Both the position numbers and the translations under genes were made by a program. The notes below the pieces were generated by a model that saw only the letters and a list, made by a program, of their open reading frames with translations, made no database searches and was not told where the DNA came from. Shown one piece after another: positions 8,348 to 16,815 of a DNA stretch of 64,000 nucleotides. Origin of the DNA: Halobacillus sp. Nhm2S1 (lineage in GTDB: Bacteria; Bacillota; Bacilli; Bacillales; Halobacillaceae); assembly GCF_019599545.1 (NCBI RefSeq), contig NZ_JAIEZV010000002.1:744001-808000 (forward strand). The letters are read 5' to 3'. Numbering within the stretch: position 1 is the stretch's first letter; each line of letters begins with the position of its first letter.

Positions 8348-10297
8348 TTATGATTCCAATCTATTTTTCACCCAGTTGATTAAGCCACCCATTTGCATGA
8401 TTTCAATCTGCCGATCAGAAAGGGCATGCTCAAGTTTCAAGGTTTTATCTTTTCCTTTTACTTCGACTTCCACTTGAGGAGACTGCTTAATTTTATCTCT
8501 CAAACCTTTGAATACAAGGACGTCTCCTTGCTCCAAGTCATTGAGGTCGGATGGGTCGGTAAAGGTCAATGGCAATACTCCAAAGTTAGCAAGGTTCTGC
8601 CAGTGAATCCGTGCAAAGTCTTCCACAATGGCCACTTTAAGACCGAGATATTTCGGTGCGAGAGCCGCATGCTCACGACTGGATCCTTGCCCATAGTTTG
8701 CCCCTGCCACGACAGCGTGACCGCCGTCCTCTCTCGCTTCCATTGCGCGATCGTAATACGTTTCGTCAACAATTTCAAACGTGAATTTACTGATTTCAGG
8801 TAGGTTGCTTCGATAAGGAAGGACACGAGCTCCACCTGCTAGTATTTCATCTGTGGAAATATCATTACCCATCTTAAGTAAGATAGGCAGTTCCATATCA
8901 TCTGGAAGTTCACCCATCTCAGGAATGGAGGCCACGTTTGGACCTTTGACTAGCTCTACATCCTTCGCTTCCTCAAAAGGTAAAGGTTTATCAAGTAACC
9001 TTGTGTCCACCGTTGGTTTGTCCAAATCCTTCACTTTTGGAAAATCGAAGTCTGATTTCCTCGGATCTGTAATCTTTCCTGTCAAAGCTGAGACGGCAGC
9101 CGTTTCAGGACCGCATAAGAAAACACTGTCCTCTTTTGTACCTGATCGTCCTGGAAAGTTCCTTGGTGTCGTACGCAAACTGTTTCTGCCTGTCGCTGGC
9201 GCCTGTCCCATTCCAATACATCCGTTACAGCCGGCCTGATGCAACCTTCCCCCCGCTTGAAGGAAGTTAGCGATATGACCTTCCTGAGACAAATCAATCA
9301 ACATCTGACGAGAAGTAGGGTTCAAATCAAAGGATACACCATCCGCAATATGCTTTCCTTCTACAATTTTCGAAGCAATTGCGAAGTCCCGGTATCCAGG
9401 GTTCGCTGATGAACCTATATACGATTGGTAAATGGGCTCTCCTTCCACTTCTTCTACCGGAACGACATTTCCAGGGCTTGATGGTTTGGCCACCATTGGT
9501 CCTAATGAAGAAAGATCCAGCTCATCATGTACGTCATACGTCGCATCATCATCTGCAACTAGTTCTATCCAATCATCTTCTCTTCCTTGTAGCTTCATAA
9601 AACGCTTCGTTTCTTCGTCTGATGGGAAGACCGTACCTGTGGCTCCAAGCTCAGCCCCCATGTTGGCAATCACGTGACGATCCATGGCCGTTAAGTTTTT
9701 CAAACCAGGACCATAGTATTCAAAGACATGGTTGACCCCGCCTTTGACCCCATGCCTTTTGAGCATCTCTAAAATGGCATCCTTTGCACTAACCCAGTCT
9801 GGAAGCTCTCCAGTCACTTTTACTCCCCAGACTTTCGGCATTTTTACATAGAAAGGCTCACCAGCGATGGCCATGGCTACATCAATACCGCCGGCGCCCA
9901 TGGCAAGCATCCCCATACAACCATTGGCACATGTATGACTGTCCGAACCAAGCAGCGTCTTTCCAGGCTTCGCAAGCCGCTGCATATGAACAGGGTGGCT
10001 CACTCCATTTCCCGGTCTACTGAAATGCAAGCCGAATCGCTTTGCGGCACTCTCGAGAAAAAGGTGATCATCCGGGTTTTTGCTATCTTCCTGGATTAAA
10101 TTGTGATCCACATATTGCGCGGAAGCTTCCGTTTTTGCCCGATCAATGCCCATCGCTTCCAGTTCAAGCATAACCATCGTCCCGGTCGCATCCTGTGTAA
10201 GCGTTTGATCAATTTTCAGTCCAATTTCCGACCCAGGATTCATCTCCCCCTCTACCAAGTGATCCTTAATCAATTTTTGTGTGACGTTATATCCCAC
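8348..10297 (-). CDS. Aconitate hydratase, short bacterial form (acon_putative / Aquifex type)
   Basis: 649 residues, GTG start at 10297 after GGAGG. It isomerises citrate and isocitrate through a 4Fe-4S cluster: cluster cysteines are in SDSHTCANG and AGCNGCIGMG, and the C-terminal swivel domain has GSSREHAALAP. At ~650 residues it is much shorter than the ~900-residue AcnA/CitB of B. subtilis and resembles the mitochondrial-size putative aconitase class. It may act on citrate or on a homologous 2-hydroxy acid. A separate CitB elsewhere in the genome is likely but cannot be seen here. It is monocistronic. Confidence 0.85.
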   Translation of the reverse strand: MGYNVTQKLIKDHLVEGEMNPGSEIGLKIDQTLTQDATGTMVMLELEAMGIDRAKTEASAQYVDHNLIQEDSKNPDDHLFLESAAKRFGLHFSRPGNGVSHPVHMQRLAKPGKTLLGSDSHTCANGCMGMLAMGAGGIDVAMAIAGEPFYVKMPKVWGVKVTGELPDWVSAKDAILEMLKRHGVKGGVNHVFEYYGPGLKNLTAMDRHVIANMGAELGATGTVFPSDEETKRFMKLQGREDDWIELVADDDATYDVHDELDLSSLGPMVAKPSSPGNVVPVEEVEGEPIYQSYIGSSANPGYRDFAIASKIVEGKHIADGVSFDLNPTSRQMLIDLSQEGHIANFLQAGGRLHQAGCNGCIGMGQAPATGRNSLRTTPRNFPGRSGTKEDSVFLCGPETAAVSALTGKITDPRKSDFDFPKVKDLDKPTVDTRLLDKPLPFEEAKDVELVKGPNVASIPEMGELPDDMELPILLKMGNDISTDEILAGGARVLPYRSNLPEISKFTFEIVDETYYDRAMEAREDGGHAVVAGANYGQGSSREHAALAPKYLGLKVAIVEDFARIHWQNLANFGVLPLTFTDPSDLNDLEQGDVLVFKGLRDKIKQSPQVEVEVKGKDKTLKLEHALSDRQIEIMQMGGLINWVKNRLES

Positions 10298-10522
10298 AAT
10301 TATTCCTCCTTCTCACTTGTAGTTAATGACGGTCTTGATGATACTTTTTATAAAATTCCTATACCTTTTATACCCGTAATGTTGTATGATTACTCATAGG
10401 TTCCAAAAAGTTCCTCTTTGAAGGGGAAATAAAACCATAAAATGGAAATCTATGAAAGTCCCCCTCCCAAAGTCCCCTTTAAGCCACAAATTTTTCCCGA
10501 CTTGGGAAACTAGTGAATTTTG
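10298..10522. other. Intergenic region upstream of divergent aconitase and RRNPP receptor genes
   Basis: Together with the promoter below this makes 319 bases. It is A+T rich, with short repeats such as GGTATAAAAGG / GGTATAGGA on the minus strand in front of aconitase. No ORF or convincing hairpin. Confidence 0.4.
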
Positions 10523-10551
10523 TTGAAAATCCCAGAACGAACATGTATTCT
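10523..10551 (+). promoter_or_regulatory. Sigma-A-type promoter of the RRNPP receptor gene
   Basis: TTGAAA (10523-10528) and TATTCT (10546-10551) are separated by exactly 17 bases and lie 66 bases before the start codon. Confidence 0.6.
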
Positions 10552-10616
10552 AAATATAGATTTGAAAGAGCAAACACTCTGAAAAATCAACAGTTGATCA
10601 ACTAGGTGTGAGAAAA

Positions 10617-11897
10617 ATGGAATATGGTAAAGTGCTTCGATTCCATCGCGTGAAGCAAGGTTTAACCCAAAACCAGCTCGCAGATGGGATAATCTCGCCG
10701 GCGTATTTGTCTAAGATTGAGAACGATCAAACCGTTCCCGCGTTCGAGGTACTTGAGCACCTCTATGAACGTCTAGGGCTCGATTTCCATGACTCTTCTT
10801 ATCATCACCCTTCCAAAGAAAAATTGAAGGAATGGTATGAAATGATCGTCTTTAAACGGAAAGAAGAGGCCAGGGAGTTAAAGGAAGAACTTAAACAACA
10901 AAAAGATACGCTGAATAATCATCATTTGTATATATTTTTCGAGTTGTTCCGCATTCGCCATCTATTGTTAGAAAATGAGGTGGAGGAGGCTTACGATGTA
11001 TGGAAAAATATCCGTCAGCATGAGGATACATTTGATGAAGAGATGAGGTATTATTTCCATTTAAGCACGGGATTACTCAAATATTACCGTGGGGATTTTG
11101 AAGATTCCTTCCAACAATTAATGGAAGCTAAAAACTACAGTGTTTCAGTCGAGGTAAAAGAGTGGGAAGAAAGCGATCTATACTATTTACTCGCACTAAG
11201 TTCATCCCAATCCAACCATATCTCTGCATCTATATTTTATGCAGATCAAGCTTTATCCCTTTACCAAAAACAATATAACCTTGGTAAAAGTGCTGACTGT
11301 CATATCCTTTTAGGGATTAATTATGGTCGATTGAAAAACTATGCTAAATCACTTGAAAATTACCATCTAGTTAGCAAAATAGCTACGCAAACTAACAATC
11401 ACTATCAATTAGGTGTGATTTATCACAACATCGGTGTTATAGAAGCTCGTAGAGGACAGTATGAAACGGCTCTTTTAAACTACAAGAGAAGCTTACCCTA
11501 CCGTACTGATACAGCATCCGATTTGGAAATCTTTGAAACTATTCATTGCTTAATATTAGAAAACTATAAATTAAGCAATTATGACGATTGTAAAGAATGG
11601 ATTCAAAGAGGATATACCCATTTAAGGTCCTCAAAGTTGGATACTACAACGGATGAAATTCATTTAAACGTATATTCCATGCTTATTGAAAAGGACAACC
11701 ACACCATTGATTACCTGGAAAATGTTGTGATCCCTCACTTTCAAAATAAAAAATTGCCTAGATTTGTTATCAGATATTCGATTATAGTTTCTGAACTCTT
11801 AGAAGGAGAGAGAAGCTATAAAAAATCAACAAAATACCTTAGGTTAGCAATTGATTTGTTAAATAAATACTCTAATTTAGGAGGGACTGTTTTATGA
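10617..11897 (+). CDS. RRNPP-type quorum-sensing regulator: XRE HTH plus TPR repeats (PlcR/NprR-like)
   Basis: 426 residues from ATG 10617, with AGGTG at 10604-10608; the GTG at 10608 overlaps that site. Residues 1-60 are an XRE HTH of the RRNPP kind (QNQLADGIISPAYLSKIEND). The rest, about 340 residues, is predicted all-helical with tetratricopeptide signatures (for example YHNIGVIEARRGQYETALLNY). Such regulators bind a re-imported oligopeptide in the TPR groove and change DNA binding or partner binding. A secreted-peptide gene overlaps the stop codon by four bases, the arrangement seen for PlcR/PapR, NprR/NprX and Rap/Phr. The size is close to NprR (~420) rather than PlcR (~285). Targets are unknown. 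Confidence 0.88.
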   Translation: MEYGKVLRFHRVKQGLTQNQLADGIISPAYLSKIENDQTVPAFEVLEHLYERLGLDFHDSSYHHPSKEKLKEWYEMIVFKRKEEARELKEELKQQKDTLNNHHLYIFFELFRIRHLLLENEVEEAYDVWKNIRQHEDTFDEEMRYYFHLSTGLLKYYRGDFEDSFQQLMEAKNYSVSVEVKEWEESDLYYLLALSSSQSNHISASIFYADQALSLYQKQYNLGKSADCHILLGINYGRLKNYAKSLENYHLVSKIATQTNNHYQLGVIYHNIGVIEARRGQYETALLNYKRSLPYRTDTASDLEIFETIHCLILENYKLSNYDDCKEWIQRGYTHLRSSKLDTTTDEIHLNVYSMLIEKDNHTIDYLENVVIPHFQNKKLPRFVIRYSIIVSELLEGERSYKKSTKYLRLAIDLLNKYSNLGGTVL

Positions 11898-12019
11898 AAA
11901 AGCTTTTAAGCTTAATTGCACTAGTTGGCCTTGCTGTTTCTCTTTCAGCAGGTGTAACCTACACCGACAGTGCTATGGATGAAACTTATCCTAGACCACT
12001 AGTTGTGGATGAGATTTAA
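11894..12019 (+). CDS. Secreted signalling-peptide precursor (Phr/NprX/PapR-like), 41 aa
   Basis: ATG 11894 overlaps the receptor stop in an ATGA. The ribosome site AGGAGGG (11879-11885) ends eight bases before it. The 41-residue product starts MKKLLSLIALVG, a short Sec-type signal core ending near LSAG. A short charged spacer (TYTDSAMDETY) and a distinct C-terminus, PRPLVVDEI, follow. In PapR, NprX and Phr the active 5-8 residue signal is cut from or near the C-terminus, so PLVVDEI or an inner part of PRPLVVDEI is the best guess. Its short length hides it from ordinary gene finding. Position, ribosome site and composition together make it a confident call; the mature sequence is inference. 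Confidence 0.85.
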   Translation: MKKLLSLIALVGLAVSLSAGVTYTDSAMDETYPRPLVVDEI

Positions 12020-12115
12020 TTTTCTGCAACATTGATTTTTAGTTTTAATTTTGTGTGTTAATTCAATTTTTATATAATTAACACCTCCCCTAATCCTATA
12101 CCTATACAAACTTTT

Positions 12116-12148
12116 GCCTCTATCTTTATGGTAGAGGTCTTTTTTTTG
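12116..12148 (+). terminator. Terminator of the receptor-peptide operon
   Basis: CCTCTA (12117-12122) pairs with TAGAGG (12132-12137), followed by an eight-to-nine T run. It lies about 100 bases after the peptide stop. Confidence 0.85.
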
Positions 12149-12151
12149 CTG

Positions 12152-12187
12152 AAAAAACCTGCCCTGAGATCTCAGGGCAGGTTTTTG
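12152..12187. terminator. Terminator of the CstB-like gene, perfect palindrome
   Basis: The stem CCTGCCCTGAGA/TCTCAGGGCAGG is perfectly self-complementary, with A5-6 on one side and T5 on the other. It can end transcription from either side. Confidence 0.85.
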
Positions 12188-12192
12188 AGTAA

Positions 12193-13599
12193 CTAAGCGT
12201 TTATTTTTTCTTTATGCTCTTTCCAGGCTGAAAATCCGCCTTTCAAGTTCAATACATCCTTGTATCCATAGGCCTGCAATAAACTTGCAGCAATCGCCGA
12301 CCTCATGCCTGACTGACAATGGACAATCGGTGTTTTATTGGAAGGTACATCTTCCATGCTCTCTTTCAGCTTCCCGAGCATGATGTGCTGAGCTTCGTCG
12401 ATATGGTCATCGTCCCATTCGCTATCATTTCTGACATCGATGATGACATAATCCTCATGTCCTCTGAATTTGTTTTCGAGCTCTTCTGCTGTAATGCTTG
12501 TATAGGTTTCTAACCCACCATAGTCATTAACTTCTGATTCATCCACGTAACCAACAAGGTCATCCAATCCAATCGACTCTAAGGATCGCTTAATTGCCGG
12601 GATAGTTTCGTTAGACGCGATGACTACAACCTTTTGGTCATATTCAATCAACCAGCCTGCCCAATTCGTAAATGAACGATTATAAGGGATGTTGATTGTT
12701 CCTTTTAAGTGTCCGTTTGAGAATTCAGATGATGGTCTTGTATCCACCACCATATACTCATCAGAAATATATCCTTCCAAATCCGAAACCGAAATATGTT
12801 CTACATCTCGACCCTTTTCCAGAGATGGTCCCTCTTTGTTCAGCTTTTTCATCATGGAAAAATACTTTGGTGGTTCAGGTTGCCCCTCTAATAATTCTTC
12901 GGTGAAAGTTTTTTCATCGGTGTGTTTTAATGCCCAGTTGTTTTCTTTCTCATAGCCTACCGTTGAAGAAGGGACAGCTCCCAGTGATTTGCCGCAAGCA
13001 CTTCCTGCCCCGTGTCCAGGCCATACCTGTACATAATCGGGAATTTCTTTAAAACGTTGAAGGGATTGGTACATATCCGCTGCTCCCTTACTTGCTGTAC
13101 CCTCTGCGCCGGCAGATTTTTCAAGTAGATCCGGTCGCCCTACATCGCCAACGAAGACAAAGTCTCCGGTAAAGACTCCCATGGGTACAGAAGAACCTCC
13201 TCCTTCATCCGTTAACAAAAATGATAAGCTTTCAGGTGTATGACCAGGAGTATGGATGACGTCAAGTCTCACATTTCCTACATAAATTTCATCGCCATCT
13301 TTTACAAGCTTACAATTGATTTCATTCAGGTATTGATACTTCCAGTCCTCATCACCTTCATCAGAAAGGTACAATTTGAGGTCCTTTTCGTTCGCAAGCT
13401 CCCTTGCACCTGAAAGAAAATCTGCATGGATATGTGTCTCTGCGGCCGCTGACAGATGAAATCCTTCTTTTTCAGCTGTTTCATAGTAGGGAGATAAATT
13501 TCGAGCAGGGTCAATGACCATGGCTTCTCCTGTCTTTTGACAGCCAATCATGTAAGACATCTGCGCTAATTCTTCATCAAAAAAAGATTTGAAAAACAT
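12193..13599 (-). CDS. CstB-like persulfide dioxygenase with two rhodanese domains
   Basis: 468 residues from ATG 13599; GGAGGG lies seven bases upstream, and an upstream in-frame ATG (13614) overlaps that site. Three domains: a metallo-beta-lactamase persulfide dioxygenase (metal motif THIHAD near residue 55, HTPGHT, and GDFVFVGDVGRPD), a middle rhodanese-like domain without catalytic Cys, and a C-terminal rhodanese with active-site loop HCQSGMRS. This is the order in Staphylococcus CstB, which oxidises low-molecular-weight persulfide to thiosulfate/sulfite. It probably detoxifies sulfide or reactive sulfur. The HxHxDH metal motif reads HIHADF, the last His being absent. Confidence 0.88.
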   Translation of the reverse strand: MFFKSFFDEELAQMSYMIGCQKTGEAMVIDPARNLSPYYETAEKEGFHLSAAAETHIHADFLSGARELANEKDLKLYLSDEGDEDWKYQYLNEINCKLVKDGDEIYVGNVRLDVIHTPGHTPESLSFLLTDEGGGSSVPMGVFTGDFVFVGDVGRPDLLEKSAGAEGTASKGAADMYQSLQRFKEIPDYVQVWPGHGAGSACGKSLGAVPSSTVGYEKENNWALKHTDEKTFTEELLEGQPEPPKYFSMMKKLNKEGPSLEKGRDVEHISVSDLEGYISDEYMVVDTRPSSEFSNGHLKGTINIPYNRSFTNWAGWLIEYDQKVVVIASNETIPAIKRSLESIGLDDLVGYVDESEVNDYGGLETYTSITAEELENKFRGHEDYVIIDVRNDSEWDDDHIDEAQHIMLGKLKESMEDVPSNKTPIVHCQSGMRSAIAASLLQAYGYKDVLNLKGGFSAWKEHKEKINA

Positions 13600-13629
13600 T
13601 CGATAACCCTCCATTTATAAGAAATCCTT

Positions 13630-13658
13630 ATTATGTAATATACCCTCATGTGTATCAA
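13630..13658 (-). promoter_or_regulatory. Promoter of the CstB-like gene with CsoR/CstR-type operator in the spacer
   Basis: On the minus strand TTGATA (13653-13658) and CATAAT (13630-13635) are 17 bases apart. Inside the spacer, 13640-13655 reads ATACACATGAGGGTAT, an interrupted palindrome (ATACMC-N4-GGGTAT) like the sites of CstR/CsoR-family repressors. CstR is a persulfide sensor that controls cstAB in staphylococci. No csoR/cstR gene is in the window. Confidence 0.6.
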
Positions 13659-13752
13659 AGAAACATGACCTTTTATTATTATTATCCACCCAAGCTATAA
13701 AATCCTTCATAAAGGATATGTATTCAAATTCCTGAACAATGGTAAGGAAAAC

Positions 13753-13785
13753 AAAAAGCAGCAGTGCCTTAACACTACTGCTTTT
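13753..13785 (-). terminator. Terminator overlapping the DUF6933 gene end
   Basis: AAAAGCAG-CAGTG pairs with CACTACTGCTTTT with one bulge. On the minus strand it is followed by a T-rich run; the stop codon lies inside the hairpin. Confidence 0.7.
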
Positions 13786-14284
13786 CAAAGTAACGAGTAA
13801 ATTCTTTATAAGGAGTAATCTGATCCAAATTAGAAAATACAAGTTGGTTATTATTAAATTCATTTATTTCAGCAGCATCGATATCTTCGTATGCCTTGCC
13901 TGCTACCTTATCCTCAGAGAAAAATTTAATTTCGTTCAGCATACCGAGTACTTTCCGGCTTTTGGTTTTGGTATAAACGATTTCATCCGCCGCCTCTAAC
14001 ATTTGATCGGTGATCTTTTTCTCTATCCCTAACAGTTGAAACAATTGCTTTAATGAGCCTTTAATGACATTGTCGAGATGTTGAAATTGCTGCTTTCTCA
14101 AACCGAACAACGTCAGATTCAATCCCGTTGCGTTATTCATCAACAGAAGACACTTCCGACGATTGATTGTGACGACGTTTGCATGCCACTGGTATATTTC
14201 CGGTACATCCTTATAATCCTCTACGTCTTCAATTGGTTGGTCGATTTCATTTTGTAACTTTTTTGTTGCCCCGATTACGAACAT
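13775..14284 (-). CDS. DUF6933 domain protein
   Basis: 169 residues from ATG 14284 after GAGGTGGG; the frame is open further upstream but that part overlaps the treR terminator and is not coding. The N-terminal half has the DUF6933 pattern: FVIGATKKLQ, WHANVVTINRRKCLLLMNN, then TLFGLR. It ends with an acidic, aromatic C-terminus. The family is cytoplasmic and of unknown function. It is monocistronic, between treR and the CstB-like gene. Confidence 0.75.
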   Translation of the reverse strand: MFVIGATKKLQNEIDQPIEDVEDYKDVPEIYQWHANVVTINRRKCLLLMNNATGLNLTLFGLRKQQFQHLDNVIKGSLKQLFQLLGIEKKITDQMLEAADEIVYTKTKSRKVLGMLNEIKFFSEDKVAGKAYEDIDAAEINEFNNNQLVFSNLDQITPYKEFTRYFEKQ

Positions 14285-14333
14285 TTCGCCCACCTCGTCC
14301 TTACTATTCGATATTCCTATTTTAACGTGTAAT

Positions 14334-14369
14334 GTTAAAAAAACAAAGAGGGACCCAACATGGTCCCCC
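14334..14369 (-). terminator. Terminator of the tre operon
   Basis: On the minus strand GGGACC pairs with GGTCCC across a six-base loop, followed by CTTTGTTTTTTT. It starts just after the treR stop codon. Confidence 0.8.
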
Positions 14370-14375
14370 TTCCCC

Positions 14376-15089
14376 TTACACCTTTGTTCTTCGTGCAAAG
14401 TCGACAAATTGAAATTTATCTGGTCTGTGTCTGGATTCTGTAAACTGAAAGGCGGTTGTATCTCCTAAATAGACATAACTGCGAATGACAACGACTTGGT
14501 CGTGACCATTCAAATCCAGAAATTCTTCATCTTCAGCCGTCACGGGCTCGACCACAATCTCTTTCTTTGCAAAGCTGATATCGAGTCCCAGTTCATTTTC
14601 TATATAATGATAAAGCGACGTTTGAGCAATATCTTTGGTAAGGTCAGGCACAAGGTCCTGCCTTAGGTAATCTTTATCCAAAATGATTCGCTCCCCGCCA
14701 ATTTCTCTTGAACGGACGACCTTCCAAAGATAAGATCCTTCCTGACAATTAAGTTGACGACAAACTTTTGCCTCTTTCACGAGGGTGAGTTCATGAACAT
14801 GCGTTTGAAAGCTCTGGCCCAAGCGATCCGAGAGCTCTTTAAAGCTCGTCAGCCCTGAAACCGGGAACTCAAATTTATCCCGGTCAAGAACAACCGACCC
14901 TTTTCCACGCACCTTTTGAATGTAACCATTCTGAGAAAGCAGGTTTAAAGCTTTACGGATGGTCTCTCTTGATGTCTCAAATCGCGCGCACAATTCGTGC
15001 TCAGAAGGGAGAGTACCTCCTGCTGCGTACTCTCCCTTCTGAATATCTTTGACGAGATTATGATAGATCTCGACATATTTGTTTTTCAT
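14376..15089 (-). CDS. treR: Trehalose operon repressor, GntR/UTRA family
   Basis: 237 residues from ATG 15089, with GAGGGGG upstream. The N-terminal winged helix (YVEIYHNLVKDIQKGEY, LPSEHELCARFETSRETIRKAL) is followed by a UTRA ligand domain (residues ~95-235, with SYLWKVVRSREIGGE and TTAFQFTESRHRPDKF). TreR represses the tre operon and is released by trehalose-6-phosphate. It is last in the operon, 15 bases after treA, so it is autoregulated. Two matching operators lie at the operon promoter. Confidence 0.9.
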   Translation of the reverse strand: MKNKYVEIYHNLVKDIQKGEYAAGGTLPSEHELCARFETSRETIRKALNLLSQNGYIQKVRGKGSVVLDRDKFEFPVSGLTSFKELSDRLGQSFQTHVHELTLVKEAKVCRQLNCQEGSYLWKVVRSREIGGERIILDKDYLRQDLVPDLTKDIAQTSLYHYIENELGLDISFAKKEIVVEPVTAEDEEFLDLNGHDQVVVIRSYVYLGDTTAFQFTESRHRPDKFQFVDFARRTKV

Positions 15090-15104
15090 ACTGCGCCCCC
15101 TCAC

Positions 15105-16790
15105 CTATTCATCGGTAAGATGATAAACGACCGACTCGTACGGGCGAAGGCTGATTTCACGGTAAGCTTTTGTAGAATCATCATAGTTGCTTAGAAGGAT
15201 GTCAGCCTCACCGGATACATGGACATCTTCTGGCAGTGTGAACGTCGTTTCTTCACCGTAGAAGTTATTCACAACAAGCAACTGTTCCCCGTTCCACTCA
15301 CGTAGATAAGCAAACACCTGGTTATGGTCTGGTGTCAACAAACGATAATCTCCGTGTGTGATGATGTCGTGAGACTTACGTAATTCAATTAATTTTTGAT
15401 AGTGGTTGAAGATGGAATCTTCTTTGTTCATGACCACTTCTGCATTAATTTCTTTATAATTATCCGCTACATCAATCCATGGGGTTCCTTCAGTAAAGCC
15501 GGCATTTTCTTCTCTATTCCATTGTACAGGAGTACGAGAGTTGTCACGAGACTTCTGTTTTAAGATCTCAATGATCTCCTTTTCACTTACCCCTTTTGCT
15601 TTGAACTCTTCATACATATTCAGAGATTCGACATCCCGGTAACGGTCGATGCTTTCGAACTTAGGATTGGTCATCCCAAATTCTTCTCCCTGATAAATGT
15701 AAGGTGTTCCCTGCATCATATGAATGGTCGTAGCAAGCATTTTGCCGGATTCTTCGGGATAGTTTTCATCATCTCCGAATCTTGACAATACACGAGGCTG
15801 GTCATGGTTACACCAGAACAAGGCGTTCCATCCATTTCCTTTATTCATTTCCCGTTGCCACTTGGAAAGAATCTGTTTTAACTCATGGAAATCGAAATCA
15901 GCGACCGTCCATTTTTCACCGTTTGGATAGTCCACTTTCAAGTGATGGAAGTTGAATGTCATACTCAGCTCTTCACGGTCAGGAGCCGTATATTTGATAC
16001 AGTGCTCAATACTCGTTGATGACATTTCTCCAACGGTCATTAAGTCGTAGGGTTTAAAAACTTCACGGTTCATTTCCTGCATGAATTCATGCACACGAGG
16101 TCCGTCCGTATAGTATTTCCGCCCGTCTCCTGGTGCAACACTTCCATCATCATTCGGAAACTCCTGGTTTTTGGAAATGAGGTTGATCACATCAAGGCGG
16201 AATCCATCCACACCTTTTTCACCCCAGAAACGCATCATTTCATAGATGTCTTCACGCATCTGTTCATTTTCCCAGTTCAAATCGGCCTGAGTAACGTCGA
16301 ACAAGTGCAAGTAGTACTGCCCTGTTTGCTCGTCATACTCCCACGCATTACCGCCGAATTTAGATTGCCAATTCGTCGGCTCTTCCCCGTTCACAGGATC
16401 ACGCCAGATGTAATAATCACGATAAGGATTGTCTTTCGACTTTTTAGCTTCTTGGAACCATTGATGTTCCGTAGACGTGTGGTTGACCACGATGTCCATG
16501 ATGAGCTTCATGCCACGGTTATGTGTTTCTTCAAGCAGCCTTTCAAAGTCCTGCATCGTTCCGTATTCATCATGGATGTCATAATAGTCGCTGATATCAT
16601 AGCCATTATCGTTTTGAGGAGACTTGTACATCGGGGTCAGCCAAAGGACATCGACCCCGAGTTTATGCAAGTAATCCAATTTCTCAATAATACCCTGGAT
16701 ATCACCGACACCATTTCCTGTCGTGTCGTTGAAGCTTTTCGGATAAATTTGATAAACGACAGCTTTTTTCCACCAAGGTTGTTCAATCAT
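15105..16790 (-). CDS. treA: Trehalose-6-phosphate hydrolase (phospho-alpha-1,1-glucosidase), GH13
   Basis: 561 residues, the normal family length. It cleaves trehalose-6-phosphate to glucose and glucose-6-phosphate in the cytosol. GH13 motifs are seen in order: DIVVNHTS, the nucleophile Asp in GFRLDVINL, the acid Glu in TVGEM, and the third Asp in NHDQPR. It sits between treP and treR in one operon with short gaps, which favours it over the similar oligo-1,6-glucosidase. Confidence 0.93.
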   Translation of the reverse strand: MIEQPWWKKAVVYQIYPKSFNDTTGNGVGDIQGIIEKLDYLHKLGVDVLWLTPMYKSPQNDNGYDISDYYDIHDEYGTMQDFERLLEETHNRGMKLIMDIVVNHTSTEHQWFQEAKKSKDNPYRDYYIWRDPVNGEEPTNWQSKFGGNAWEYDEQTGQYYLHLFDVTQADLNWENEQMREDIYEMMRFWGEKGVDGFRLDVINLISKNQEFPNDDGSVAPGDGRKYYTDGPRVHEFMQEMNREVFKPYDLMTVGEMSSTSIEHCIKYTAPDREELSMTFNFHHLKVDYPNGEKWTVADFDFHELKQILSKWQREMNKGNGWNALFWCNHDQPRVLSRFGDDENYPEESGKMLATTIHMMQGTPYIYQGEEFGMTNPKFESIDRYRDVESLNMYEEFKAKGVSEKEIIEILKQKSRDNSRTPVQWNREENAGFTEGTPWIDVADNYKEINAEVVMNKEDSIFNHYQKLIELRKSHDIITHGDYRLLTPDHNQVFAYLREWNGEQLLVVNNFYGEETTFTLPEDVHVSGEADILLSNYDDSTKAYREISLRPYESVVYHLTDE

Positions 16791-16815
16791 TGTAGCACCA
16801 CCGTTTTATTAATTT

